A DNA stretch of 58,609 nt. Origin: Gnetum montanum (taxonomy: Eukaryota > Streptophyta > Gnetopsida > Gnetales > Gnetaceae). Where the stretch lies: contig MNCI01033529.1 of NCBI GenBank assembly GCA_015680685.1, positions 338,260-396,868 on the forward strand, in the 5' to 3' direction. Below the pieces are notes generated by a model, which saw nothing but the letters and a program-made list of their open reading frames with translations, did no database searches and had not been told where the DNA came from. The position numbers and the translations under genes are program-made. Below, piece by piece: positions 44,241 through 56,160 of the stretch. The stretch's first letter is position 1. Every line of letters starts with the position of its first letter.

Positions 44241-46890
44241 CATGATGGTTTGCACTTCTGAAGGCATTTGGTTTGAAGGTTGCACAAAGAATTGAGCGTC
44301 AAAGGCAGTTGGAGATACAGGGGCACTGGCCACAAGTGAGTGTGAAGGTGTGTTTAGGTTATTAAGCCAAAAAAGGAATATTTCTATGATCTTGATTCTA
44401 ACACGTTCAGCTAAGAAGCTGATTGTAAATTGATGGCCCTTGTGGCACTATGTTGCTATGGCTATGGAGGTATTTCTCGTTGCATGGGTAGAGTAGGAGG
44501 TAGTTGAGTTGAGGGCTAATGGATAGGTATGGCAGAAGGAGGTGGCGGAAGATAGTGCAGATGTGGATTTTCCCCCTTAGGTGATTAAGATAGGGCCCAA
44601 AAGTATTCTGGGGGATAGTAATGATTTTGGAAGGTTGCGTGACTAGAAACGACACGCGGGGAGATTGGCTACTAAACATAGTACCCATAACGATTCGGCT
44701 ACCGGTAAGGCTACTACTACCTTGGGGGTGGCATCCCCCATGATTGTGGATGTTGCCATTGCTGGTAATGCTCATACGATTACAACGAAGCTCCACTTGG
44801 ACAATATCTCTGTTGCTGGTGGAACTGCGTAGAATTGCCTCGGAGATAAGGTAGTCTTTAAGATGTTTGCCTTTTTGCTAAGCAAGGATTCAAGGCATAC
44901 ACCCTAGACTCTTGCAAATATAACATCACAGGGCAACATCCCTTAGGATGTTCGTACTGGCATATGTCACATTCATCATCTTCCTAAGTGTCAATGTCTG
45001 CAACTTGCTCTACCGCAACAACTTTGCCCTTACCTTTGTGGTAGGCATGTTCAGCTTCTTTCCTCCTTCATCAATCCTTATCATTACTCTATTCTTTGAA
45101 TTCTTCTGTGATTTTTAGAAAAATTTGGAATTTTTCATCCAAAGAATTCCACATCTTGTCCACCTTAGCCGAAATTTTAGAAGTAAATTTTTGTATGGGT
45201 AATGTCTTCCTATTCACTGCTACATCCAGTGGTGATTCCTCCTCATCTTCACAGAATCAAACCTTCCTCTTCCAGATGGAAGGGTCTCGATTATATTCCT
45301 CTACACTTTCCCATTTCCGTAGTTCTCCCTCTTCTTCAGCTACCTACTCAATTAATTGCTGAAGGTGATGAGCCCTTAACTTAGATAGCCATCCTTGAGC
45401 ATAAATGCCAAGGGCCCTTCTTGTTTCAAAATAAAGCCCATCTATGACATGGTGGAGTTGTTCCCGCTGAGAGTAGCCATGACCAGGGTATCGATGCAAC
45501 AATGAGTAATATTTTCTCGTGGTTGCACCCAAGGGTTCGTGGGTACCTTGTTTTCACCCCTGAATTTGTCGTCTCAGATTAAAGACTTTGGAGTAAGTTT
45601 GGTATTTGTCGTTGAAGAGCTCTAGCATTGTACTCCATCGCATGATTGATTTCAACTCCAAAGACTGGTACCAACTTTTTGCTTCCTTGATGAGTGTTCA
45701 GGGGAATAGCTTAAGTTTCTTCCATTCATTTTCAATATTTTGCAAGGTGTAGGCATCATGAAATGTTTGTAGGTGAGTCTGCAGATCACAATTATATCCC
45801 CCTTCAAATTTGGGGATGTTGTTCATATCAAGGCACTTGATTTGACTATCTCTCAAGTGCCTAGTAGGTATTTGAATTGCCTATACTACGTTGAGCATGC
45901 TTTGAGTGGCAAGTAGTGGTTCATCAATGTCATGGTCCTGATGATGGCCATGACATCTGTGATGGTTTCTACTACCCCTCCTTTCGTGATGATGAGCCTC
46001 CTATGATTGCCCATGCCCTTGGTCATGATGTTCCTGTTGGCATCCTTGATCATGTCGATCTCTACAATCACAATCATCATGATCCCTCCTACAATAGTTA
46101 CAGTCAAATTCATAACTTGATGAAGCTAAGGTGGAAAGGGAGGAATGAGAAGAGGGGGAAGGACTACCACCCCCACGGTGTTGATTACCTTCTCTTCCAT
46201 GATGACAACCTCGATCTTCATGTCCATCTTCACCTTCACCATGATCTCCTTCGTGAGATCCCTAATCATCCTGAAACTCTCGATCACTTAAACCTTTACT
46301 CTAAATGATGGATTGGATGTTCTGATGTAGGGGCAGAGATGCGGAAGAACGGGAACTGTGAGGAACATGTTCCTCATCCTCATGTTGGGCCTGCAAGGAC
46401 AAAGGGTTACTAGACCATTTACCCTTTGCTTGTTCATGATGTTTTGCCTGCTGCAAGTCCTATTTACATTGTGCCTCATTTGGAAAATAGTCCCGATAAT
46501 CGTGATCCTCCATCATGTACTCCACATCTTAGTCCTAAATGTCCAATCTGGTGAGAGTTTGGAGTAGCATTCCAGGAGTTGATCAATTAGGGGGAAATAT
46601 AATGTTGCCTTCCATGTCTCGTCATCACATCTACTCATCTTGATGCAGGATGAAGGTGAAGTTGGGTATATACTCATTCAGATGTGTATACACCACCTGA
46701 CATTCCTAGGACCCTTGTAGGTTGGATTTGTCTTGCCTATGAGAAGAAGACATACTAGTGTTAAACAAGAAATAACTTGGTATGCCTTACTCTTACCTAA
46801 GTCTCTTAGCATGAGTAGATTTCAACGTAATGGGTTCATTTCAACGAAGTAAGTGATGATCTTGCTAAGGCTAGATAGTGCACGTGAGAC
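44241..46890 (-). pseudogene. B gag
   Basis: Core region: KYYSLLHRYPGHGYSQ, LYFETRRALGIYAQGWLSKL (45532-45344), then ISAKVDKMWNSLDEKFQIFL, a Lys-rich stretch, and the knuckle CDICQYEHPKGC (near 44960, CX2CX3HX3C, intact), followed by a Gln/Ser/Pro-rich C-terminus. The N-terminal part (46890-45800) is rich in Arg, His and Asp codons and very fragmented. Gag packages element RNA. Confidence 0.65.
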
Positions 46891-46897
46891 TTACAAT

Positions 46898-46914
46898 CCT
46901 TGATAATGGTGCCA
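46898..46914 (-). other. B primer-binding site (tRNA-Asp type)
   Basis: Minus strand TGGCACCATTATCAAGG, one base from the 5' LTR. It resembles the Athila/Tat consensus TGGCGCCGTTGCCGGGG, differing mainly by transitions. Confidence 0.65.
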
Positions 46915-46915
46915 A

Positions 46916-47796
46916 TGATGAGCGATGAGGTACTCCTACGCCCAACCATACAAATCATGAGTGTTCACGTGTAATCTAGTCGAATTCTGAAGACTACAAG
47001 CACTTATGTATAGTATTCTAGCCATCAAAATCCTAGTTAGAATGGTCATTGTTCTCTCAACCTCACTTGTGACATTCTAGAATGATGGTTAAGTGAGATT
47101 GAGGCATATGCTTTTTATATGTTTTCTTTTATCTGTAATATCTAATTCTTCTGATATAGGGAGTAAAAGACTAGATAATTTAAGATTCCACTACGCTATC
47201 ACCCGACTACTCCTAGCATAAGTAGTCGATCCCACCCTCCATGCACGTCCCGAGCATGTCCTAATCACTACTGGGTTGCCAGACATTAAGCGTCATTGGG
47301 TTGCCAAGTGTCAGACATATGTTTGAGGTGGTCATGCTTATGTGTTCTCATGGACTACGAAAGTGTACAGTAACTATAAAATGATAACAAAAGCATGAGA
47401 ATTATCAAAGCATTAAAATATTAATGCTTAAGTAATCTAGTCCAAATGCTGCAAGGAATATCCAAAAAGTTTGTCTTTATTGTTGTTCATGGTAATGGGC
47501 TTAGGTACATTAGCACTTGAATAAAGAGCCATGCACTCTTCGAACTCCTTCTGCAGGCACTTGGAAAATAGTCTAACTCCTACGAGAAAAAACTGCAAGA
47601 GCTTCACTACAATTTGAACAAAAGATGCCATAAATATGGTGGATGCACACATGTTTATAGCAGAAAATGGACTCTGCATTGATGAGACCATGTCAACACT
47701 TAGAAAGATGCATTGATGGGGTACCATTGACATGGTCACATTAACGAGGCTTTGTTGATGTGGCCCAGTCAACATAGTTGACTGGATGCGTCATCA
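46916..47796 (-). repeat. B 5' LTR
   Basis: 881 bp, colinear with 35408-36266. Differences are mostly C/T and A/G. A small internal duplication of GGGTTGCCA makes it longer. Palindrome CCAGTCAAC-ATA-GTTGACTGG lies near its minus-strand start (47765-47785). Confidence 0.85.
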
Positions 47797-48161
47797 ATAA
47801 AAAAGAAATTCTCAAGTGCTACAACGATGAATGAAAGAGCTTGTCTTTATTGCCAACACAATGGTGTGTTCAGGTACATCAATGCTTGAATAAAGATCCG
47901 ATCACACTTAGACCTCCTATTGTGGGCACTTGGAAAATATTCTAACTCTCAAATGAACAAACTGCAAGAGTTTCGCTACTTGACTGTCAAAAAACTACTC
48001 CCAATCATGTGCCCAGGGGTTGTATTTCTAGACCCGGGAGTAACCCATCGTTATTGCATGCACGATATCACATCATGGGCTGCGATATCACATACCTGAT
48101 ATCATGTACCCAATATCATGGCCACTCTAATATCGGAGTGTATAAAAAACATGATTCATCA
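47797..48161 (-). repeat. A 5' LTR, surviving U3 half
   Basis: Matches 27178-27528 and ends GATTCATCA at 48161 against AATGG. The GATATC cassette is present at about 48047-48140 but decayed. Left edge is the B target duplication. Confidence 0.8.
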
Positions 48162-48166
48162 AATGG

Positions 48167-48345
48167 CTAGGGTTACAACAATGGAAACAACTAATAATTA
48201 ACTTAAACATACCTTTACTTTTTCGTTTACAAGTTTTAGACATCTTAACACTTCTTTTTATATTATAGAAAATTCTAAAACTAAATAAAACAAAAGTGAA
48301 GTTCAATACAAGTTAATTATAAATTTTGTATTTACATCTCTAACA
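48167..48345 (-). repeat. X LTR1, right half
   Basis: Matches 49155-49335 (Xs LTR2) and ends CTCTAACA. Joining it to 26385-26673 restores a complete LTR. Confidence 0.75.
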
Positions 48346-48928
48346 ATCTCCCACTTGAAGAAAAATCACTCTGACAAATGAAAAAACAAGCTGGGACAAC
48401 TTCATCAATCAATACTTTATGCCTTCTACAACATGCAGAAAAATCATAGGTACACACACAACCATTTGAGAAGTATCTATGTATAAAACATCCTAATGTA
48501 TCAAGTCTTCTCATGCCAGAACAACATGAGATAACATTAAACTAGCACTAATAAATACTATCCCAAAAAAACTTGAACAAAACTAAAGAGATGTGTAGCT
48601 CACTCTAATATAATAATAAAATGTCTCTTCAACAACAAATCCAAGAGACAACGTTATCATGTTTCAAAATAGAGCAATCCCTTTTCACATGTCCAATCTC
48701 AAGATAGTGCCAACATCCTTGTCTCTTTTCTTTTCCATCTATTTCATCCATCAATTAGAACAAAAACAAGACATTTTTACCATCTTGTACACACAACTCC
48801 CACTAAAATAATCTACGCTAAAACAAAAAAAACAATCTACAAATAATCCACGTTGTAATACCTTTTGTGCTCCACCAATAACAAACATTGCACAACTTAA
48901 CCTTGCTCAACCTTACTCTAGTATCACT
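48346..48928 (-). other. X internal region with PPT and PBS
   Basis: Only 583 bp. Minus-strand polypurine tract (CAAGTGGGAGAT, 48346-48357) and a primer site resembling TGGTATCAGAG (TGATACTAGAGT, about 48916-48927). No convincing coding frame. Confidence 0.65.
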
Positions 48929-49335
48929 TGTTAAAAAAAATTCATGCTATGCAAAAATCATTATTCACAAATATTACCAACACAAAAATAACACAACAAC
49001 AAAGAAATAAAAACCTACTGAATGGAGTGAGAGAGAAACAAGGGAGATAAAACGAGAAAGCAACTTAGCAACTTTTTACAACATCTTCAAAACTACAAAA
49101 ATATACAAAGATGTTTACTTTTCATAACCAACCTAAGATGGATTTAAATAGTGGCATTCAGGGTTACAATAATGAAAATAACCAATAATTAACTTAGACA
49201 TATCTTTGCTTTTTCTTTACAATAAGTTTTAGATATCTTAACTCTTCCTTTCATATTTTAAAAAATTAAAGAACTAAAAAAAAAAAGTGAAGCTCAACAC
49301 AAGTTAACTATAGATTGTGTTTTTCATCTCTAACA
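48929..49335 (-). repeat. X LTR2
   Basis: 407 bp, TGTTA...TAACA, followed by AGGGG (49336-49340), the target duplication matching 26380-26384. Confidence 0.8.
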
Positions 49336-49406
49336 AGGGGTCTGGGGTGAAGCACCCCTTGACAATGTAGATACATCAACATCCTTCTGCTGATGATGTC
49401 TACAGA

Positions 49407-50252
49407 TGATGAGTCACCAAATAAGTGACATGATATCGGAACCTCGATATCAGATACGTGATATTAGATGGGCCAAGAGATATCGAACACGCGATGTCGG
49501 GACCTATCTCGTTAGCTATAAATAAGAGATAGGGGTGCTTGGTTTGGGGGAAATTTTCTAGTCCCTTAGCCGAAATCTTGCAGTTTTTCTATTCCAGAGT
49601 TAGAATTATTTCTGAGTGCTCGCAGTAGGAGTCATAGAGTGCACGGATCTTTATTCGAGCATTATGTACCTAAGCACACCTAGTATCCGAAAATAAAGAT
49701 GAGCTTTGTGATAAACCTTACAACATTTAGAATAGCTTAATTATTGCATTTAATGTTGTTTACTATTATTTGAAGCTTTCATTAGTTAATCAATGTTATT
49801 TCTATAGCATTATTAATTACCACAATTTAGCACAGTCAACACAACCACTTTGAGCATATGTGGAACACTTGGTAACCTAGTAACGACTAGCGTTTGGTAA
49901 TCCCAGTAGTGTGGCACTAGTTTAGGATGTGTCCAGAGAGTGGGAATGGATGCTGGTGTTAGGACTTGATTCACATTAGAGTTACAAAACCCATTAGTTA
50001 ATTAAATCGTTTCATTGCATACACTTAGGAGACCTGGATAGAAAATATAAAAGAAAAGCATAAAAATCATACACCTCAAGTTTACTTAACCATATAATTA
50101 TACCTTACAAGTAAGCTTGGGAAGACACTGACTACATAACTCATCCTTGTTCTACGTAGGTGCATAAGCACTTAATCCTTGGAGTTCAATCGAATCGCAT
50201 GTGAACGCTCGTATTCGTATGGTTGGACGTAGGGGTACCTTGCCGCTCATCA
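49407..50252 (+). repeat. C 5' LTR
   Basis: TGATGAGTCACC...GCTCATCA, 846 bp. GATATC cassette at 49430-49500, TATA box at 49517-49524 and a polyadenylation-like AAAATAAAG near 49688. Confidence 0.85.
49430..49500 (+). promoter_or_regulatory. GATATC palindrome cassette in C U3
   Basis: Five GATATC/GATATT/GATGTC motifs in about 70 bp, ending 17 bp before the TATA box. The 3' LTR copy (57926-57995) keeps CGATATCG more intact. Confidence 0.5.
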
Positions 50253-50253
50253 T

Positions 50254-50271
50254 TGGTGCTATTGTTGGGGA
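50254..50271 (+). other. C primer-binding site (tRNA-Asp type)
   Basis: TGGTGCTATTGTTGGGGA, against the consensus TGGCGCCGTTGCCGGGGA: only transitions separate them. Confidence 0.75.
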
Positions 50272-50387
50272 TTTTGTTGTTCATGTGCTGATTAGAACTT
50301 AGGAAATCCTTCCATCATTGGAAAAAATCCTTAAAATTAGCTATCCTACAACACAGGAAAAGAGTACCGCACACTGAGTAATCAATC

Positions 50388-52945
50388 ATGTCTCCTTATT
50401 TTATAAGAGTGCTTCACCGACTATGTCTGATACCATAAACAATCAAAGGCGGGGTACACATGATGATTCGCCAATGCCCTAATAGTTTCGCATGGTATAC
50501 ACTCATCCTGATGAGTATGTACCAGACTTTACCTTTATCCTCCACTAGGATGAACGTCTACGATGACATGATTTAGAAGGTAACATAGTGTTACCTCGTG
50601 ATTGCTCAATCTGAAGCATGCTTCTTCGTGCTCTCACATGAATTGGTATCCAACACTTATAGTCAGATTACGTTGTGCATGAACAAGATCTAAGAGATTA
50701 TTGACCCATGGAGGCACAACGCCACAGGGATCTACAACAGAAGAGACATTACGAATTCGTGAAGGGGAAGTGATCTCAGGATGTTCCATATGTCCTAAGT
50801 GAAAATGATAGTGGTGAACCTATTTCAGGAAGTCTTCCACAAAATGATGTTCCTATCTTTGACTTCGATTAAGGAAGTGAGTATCAAAATATTCACTCAA
50901 CTATTCATAACCTAGGTTCTGATACCAATGGGCACAAAGGATTTGGAAAAGGAACATGAATGCATGAGAATGACAAACATTTTGATCGTAACTGCAACTA
51001 ATGTCGCGACCACCCATGAGAAGGTGAAAGGCGCTATCATGATGCCAATCCTCCTTCCTCTTCATCTTCATCATCTTCTCCCCCCTCTCCTTTAGGATTT
51101 GAACGTAGTTGCAAAGGACGAGACCATGAGGACAAGGGTAGGCAAAATAGAAATCACCGACAAAAAAATAGAGAAAGGGGGTGAGGGCATTATAGCGATA
51201 CACATCACGAAAGAAGGGAGAGTAGGAAATAACATAGGCATCATAGATGCCATAGGCAACATGATCACGATGAACCCCTACTGGCCACCCAAAGTATGTT
51301 AAATATAGTAGAGGCTATCAGGATTCCAACAAGCCACTAGAACGATAATAGGATCAAAAGGCTAGACATGAATAACAACCCACGATTTGAAGGGGGATAC
51401 AATGCTAATCCTCAAAACTATTTACAAGCATTCTATAATGCATGTTCCTTGAAAAATATAGAAAATGAGGGGCAAAAGCTAAAGTTATTTTCATGAACAC
51501 TAATCAAGGAAGTAGAAAGCTAGTACCGATCCTTAGAATTGGAATCCATTCGTTGATGGAGTACCATGTTGGAGCTATTCAACAATAAGTATCAAACGTA
51601 CTCCCGAGTGTCCAACCTGCATAAGCAAATCCAAGGATGGAAACAAGAAGAACACAAATCCTTAGATGCTGCCATGGGCCGATATTATTCATTATTACAT
51701 CGTTGCCCTGGCCATGGTTTCTCAAAAAAATAACAACTATGCTATCTCGTAGATGGGCTTAGGTACGAATGCGAAGAACCCTTGAGACTTATGCCCAAGG
51801 AAGGCTATCTAAGCTCAAAGCCCATCACATACAAAGATTGTTGAAGCAAGTTGCCAAGGAAGAAGGTGAGTTCAAGAAAAGAGAAAGTGTGGAGGAGCAT
51901 AATAGAGATCCTTCCCTCCTGAAGAAAGAAATTAGATTTTGCGAAGATGAAGAAGAGTCACCACTTGAAGAGATGATGAGTAGAAAGACTTTGCTCATTC
52001 AAAAATTTGCATCAGAAGTATCGACAAAGGTGGATCAAATGTGGAACTCCCTAGACAAATTTCAAACTATCCTACAAATAGTAAAGGAGTCTAGAGAACA
52101 AAGTAGTGACCGAGAGAGAAAGAAAAAGAAAGAAGCTGAGTGTGCACGTAACAAGGGTAAGGGTAAGGTTGCCGTCATTGAAGAGGTTGTGGATTCGGAC
52201 ACAGACAATGATGGCAGATGTGAGATTTGCCAATATGACCATCCTAAGGGATGTTGCCTAGTGGTGTCACATCTACAAGAGTTTGGGGTGTATACACTAA
52301 ACTCACGATTAAACAAATGGCAAACACCCAAAAGGTTACCTTATCCTCAAGGTAACCCAAGGTAGTTCCACCAACCCTTGACATATTATCTGAGTGGAAC
52401 TCCACCACAATCGAATGAATAGTATCAATGGTGGCAACATCCAAAATCATGGGGAATGCCACCACCACATCAATAGTACCCTTACCATCAACCTAACCCA
52501 TACGAGTATTATGTTTAGCAGCCGATCTCTCCACGTGACTCTACTAGTTACATCGCTTTTTCGTCTTACTACTAGACCCCCCGAGTACTATAGAACTTCT
52601 TCTTCTAGGGGTGATGCTCAACATATGTACTATCCTTCTCATCTATATGCATCTCTTCTACCCTCAGCTCCATTACCACTTGCTCCAACTATGCAGGGCA
52701 AGCTTCCTACCCAGCCGCAACAACATAATGCTACAAGGGCTGTCAATCTCCAACCTACTATTGGATCAGACAACCGATCAAAGAAGAGACCTTTCTTTAG
52801 AACCAATATTCCAACCAAGTCCTTACAACCACAAGAAGCTAATTATCCAAATGCCTCATCATTGTTCGAATCTTCAAAGCCTTCTTTAAACCAAAAATCA
52901 CACTCAACGCACACTGTCATGTTAACTCATGCCATCATTGATTGA
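50388..52945 (+). pseudogene. C gag
   Basis: ATG at 50388 gives a stop-rich N-terminus with Asp/His/Arg-rich stretches. The core is readable at 51388-51780 (FEGGYNANPQNYLQAFYNAC, SLDAAMGRYYSLLHRCPGHG). The best frame (51769-52365, 198 codons) contains LETYAQGRLSKLKAHHIQRL, a coiled Glu/Lys-rich segment, KVDQMWNSLDKFQTILQI and the zinc knuckle CEICQYDHPKGC at 52219-52254, a CX2CX3HX3C type with all four ligands present. A Pro/Ser/Gln-rich tail follows to about 52945. Several stops; the copy is dead but is the best preserved gag of the three. Confidence 0.75.
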
Positions 52946-55900
52946 ATTAAAGTTGGCCATCTTCTTAGAAAAATCTCTAATCCTAGAAGTCCTATTATTT
53001 ATTTACAAATTGCTGAAAATGAGCCTTGTAAAGCTCTTTTAGATTCAGGTTCTGGTGTTAGTTTGATCTCCTAGGAAATGTATAAAGCCTAGAACCTACC
53101 TTCGCTAAAGAAGAGTAACATTTGTCTAAAGTTGATCGACCAGTCCATCACTGTTCCATTGGGACTAGTGGAGGACATTATCACCATTGTTTGTGGTGGT
53201 TGTATCTAGTCAAATTCCTAGTGATTCAAGTAAACAACTGCAAGAGAGACTTCCCAATCATAATGGGAAGAGCATGGCTAAGTACAATTGATGCACGCCT
53301 AGGAATAGATGATCTTTCCCTAGAGATATCAAAAGAAAATGCATTTGAAAAGATCGAGAAGAAGAAAGTTCGATGCATCATATACAGTGACATAGGGTGC
53401 AACTACGTGTAGAAGTCTTGGTTTATACAACGTTCAACATTGCCTGCATGTAACCAGTGTGCGCAAGTATCCAACATACAAAGATGCCTATATGCAGTAG
53501 CCACAAGACAAGAAGGCACCCGATGGCTGACAACTAACCTAGAGAGAAATTCAACTTTATGCATGGAACCAACTAAGAGCTTGACTTGTGTCTATATCGA
53601 TAGCATAGATGCATTAGAGCAATTTTATCACCAACTTCCAAACACTGACACCGAAAATATCAACTGAGAGAAGTTGGAAATCCCTAACGAGTTTAAGCAA
53701 GAGCCCCTTGAATTAAAATCGTTGGCCATCAGTATGGAATATGCCTTTTTTAGGAATGGAAAATTGGTAATCATTAATGCTAAGCTCACTCCTCAACAAA
53801 AAGAAAGATTGCTGAAGATGATAAACAAATGGTCAAAAGCCTTTGCTTGGTCATATCTCGAATTAACTAGAATAGATCCTAGGATATGCCAACATAGAAT
53901 TTACACTAACCCCTATATGAGATCTCAATGACAACCATAAAGACAACTAAACCCAAAGCTTAAGCAAGTAGTTAAAGAAGAAATTGAACAACTTCTAAAG
54001 GCCGGGTTCATCTACCCCATTGCTGATAGTGAATGGGTTAGTCCATTAGTCATTGTGCCTAAAAAAGGTGGCAAATGGAGGATGTGTATAAACATTAGGC
54101 TACTAAACATGGTAACATTTAAAGCTCATTTCCCATTGCCATTCGTTGACCAAGTCTTGGATACCATTGCAGGGCATTGTTACTATAGTTTTCTGGATGA
54201 TTATAGTGGGTACAATTAAATCCAAATAGCACCAGAAGACCAAGCCAAAACTACATTCACGAGTCCTTGTGGGACATTTTCATATAGGCAAATGTCGTTT
54301 AGCTTGTGCAATGCTCTAGCAACATTTCAATGTTTGGTTCTCAGTATATTTCAGTAGCAAATAGAGAATGGTGTGGAGGTTTTTATGGATGATTTCTCCA
54401 CCTATGGAGCAAACCTTAAACAAGCATTAGACTAATTAGAGTAAGTACTGAAACAATGTGTTGAAACCAACCTAAGGCTCAATTGGTAGAAAAGCCACTT
54501 AATGGTCCAAGAGGGCATTGTATTAGGGCATGAAATTTCACAAACAGGGATAGAGGTAGATCCTTATAAAATTAAAGTCATCCAAGGAATCATTCGTCAA
54601 CCTAAAATTGTAAAAGATATCTGATCATTCCTTGGACATACTAGGTATTATAGACGCTTCATGAAGAACTTTTTGAAGATTGCAACATCGTTGGTAGAAT
54701 TAATGAAATAGGATGTACCCTTTGAATGGACCAAGAAATGTGAGTTAGCTTTCCAAACCTTGAAGCAGAAGCTTGTAGAAACACCCATTCTACAAGCTCT
54801 TGACTAGTCCAGACCATTCCATATAATGACTGATGGATCCAATTTTTCTTTAGAAGCCATACTTACATAGTTAGATGAGCACAAACGTTCCTACTACATT
54901 GACTGTGCAAGTCAAAGTATTGTTGGTGCATAAGTCAACTATACCACAATAGAAAAAGAGTTAATGGTTGTTGTGTTTCCACTAGAGAAATCTAGGCACT
55001 ATGTATTAGGCTATAAGGTATTTGTACACACAGATCATAGTGCGACTCGATTCTTTATGAATAAACCAATGGTGAGCCCTTGCATCATATGATGGCTTGT
55101 GATCTTGAAAGAGTTCGATCACACGATAGTAGATTGTAAAGGCACTGAGAATGTTGTTGCCGATCATTTAGCTTGGTTGCAATGGGACAATAAAGAGGAT
55201 GAATACCCAATTTCTGATCGCTTCCTTGATGAACTCCTCTTTGTAGGTGTAATAAATAATCAATCACCCATATATACAAATTGGTAAAGTAGCATTCTTA
55301 CTTATCTTCTCACACAAGAAACACCACAAGGGCTAGATGTTAAAAAGAAACAATAGTTTCTCCACTGAATCAAACATTTCATGGAAATCAACGAACACCT
55401 TTACAAGGTATGTTCCAATGGCTTGGTTCGATGGTATGTTCCCGATGCAAATCAATTGTGAGTTCTCCAAGATGCTCATGAGGGCTCTTGTGGCGGTCAT
55501 TACACTGGGAGATGAACAACCATTAAAATCTTGCTCATAGGATATTATTGGCCTACATTATTTTGGGATGCCCATCATTTTGTCCAATCTTGTGAGTGCT
55601 GCCAATGCAATGGGGGAATGACTACTAGAATGGAAGATCCATAATAATGGATTCAACGCTTAGAACTCTTCGACATATGGGGTATTGATTTTATGAGGCA
55701 TACTACATTGATGTTTAATGGAAAATCATACATTGTTGTTGCTATTGACTATTTCACAAAATGGACAGAAGTAGCCACTGTTATTGATTGTACATCATCT
55801 ACCACTGCATGATTCATTCAACAAAAAATCATAAATAAGTTTGGCGTGCCTCATGCACTTATTTCGGATAATGGTACACATTTTACACATGAATTTTTAG

Positions 55901-56160
55901 AAGTTGATGCAACACTTAGAAGTTGAGCATAAACTGACTACACCATATCATCCTCAAGCGAATGGTCAAGCCGAAGTCACCAATAGGGAAATCACAACAA
56001 TTTTGACATGAACCATTAGCAAATATAGGTGAGACTAGAGCACCAAATTGAACGATGCCCTTTGGGCCTACCGCTCCACATGAAAACTCCCTATAGGCTA
56101 CTCTCCCTATGAGTTAGTATATAGTAAACTTTCAACACTTCCTATCATAATAAGTACTGA
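52946..56160 (+). pseudogene. C pol: protease, RT, RNase H, integrase
   Basis: Protease: KALLDSGSGVSLIS (53042-53050 codes the intact DSG), FPIIMGRAWLSTIDARLG. RT: FIYPIADSEWVSPLVIVPKK, GGKWRMCI.IRLLNMVTF, APEDQAKTTFTSP and VFMDDFSTYGA (near 54386), with CIN for CID. RNase H: IMTDGSNFSLEAIL, TTIEKELMVVVFPLEKS, VHTDHSATRFFM (54820-55070). Integrase: HEGSCGGHYT, SCECCQ, IDYFTKWTEVATV, HALISDNGTHF, and QANGQ..VTN in a shifted frame (55440-56020). About 25 stops or shifts. It is the most complete pol in the window. Confidence 0.8.

Larger units (their letters stand above)
35408..47796 (-). mobile_element. Element B: gypsy with extra ORF downstream of integrase
   Basis: LTRs 35408-36266 and 46916-47796, target duplications ATAAG (35403-35407) and ATAAA (47797-47801). 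Minus-strand order: 5' LTR, tRNA-Asp-type PBS, gag, PR-RT-RH-INT, non-coding block, U3-like promoter block, ORF2, 3' LTR. At 12.4 kb it is the only element of the three with the extra sense ORF. Confidence 0.85.
26674..48161 (-). mobile_element. Element A: Athila/Tat-type gypsy, interrupted by B and E
   Basis: The left LTR (26674-27528) and the right LTR remnant (47797-48161) face AATGG on both sides (26669-26673, 48162-48166). Internal order on the minus strand is gag (34090-35365), protease, RT, RNase H, integrase (30700-33990), then a non-coding 3' region holding a solo LTR. The 5' LTR middle, primer site and gag N-terminus are deleted next to the B insertion. All coding regions carry many stops. 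Confidence 0.85.
26385..49335 (-). mobile_element. Element X: small non-autonomous copia-type LTR element, split by A
   Basis: The direct repeats run TGTT...TAACA. LTR1 is in two halves (26385-26673 and 48167-48345) and LTR2 is 48929-49335, with only 583 bp between them (48346-48928). AGGGG flanks both ends (26380-26384, 49336-49340). On the minus strand a degenerate iMet-type primer site adjoins LTR2 and a purine tract (CAAGTGGGAGAT) adjoins LTR1. Excluding inserts, X is only about 1.5 kb and encodes no visible retroelement protein, like TRIM-class elements. It is the outermost and oldest shell of the nest. Confidence 0.8.

Noticed and set aside
45916-46308. A 130-codon plus-strand frame rich in His and Asp
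   Set aside because: Antisense to the Arg/His/Asp-rich N-terminal part of B gag; composition explains the openness.
49430-49500. Repeated GATATC motifs as a CRISPR or satellite array
   Set aside because: No regular spacer or unit length, and the sequence is plant nuclear; they are part of an LTR U3.
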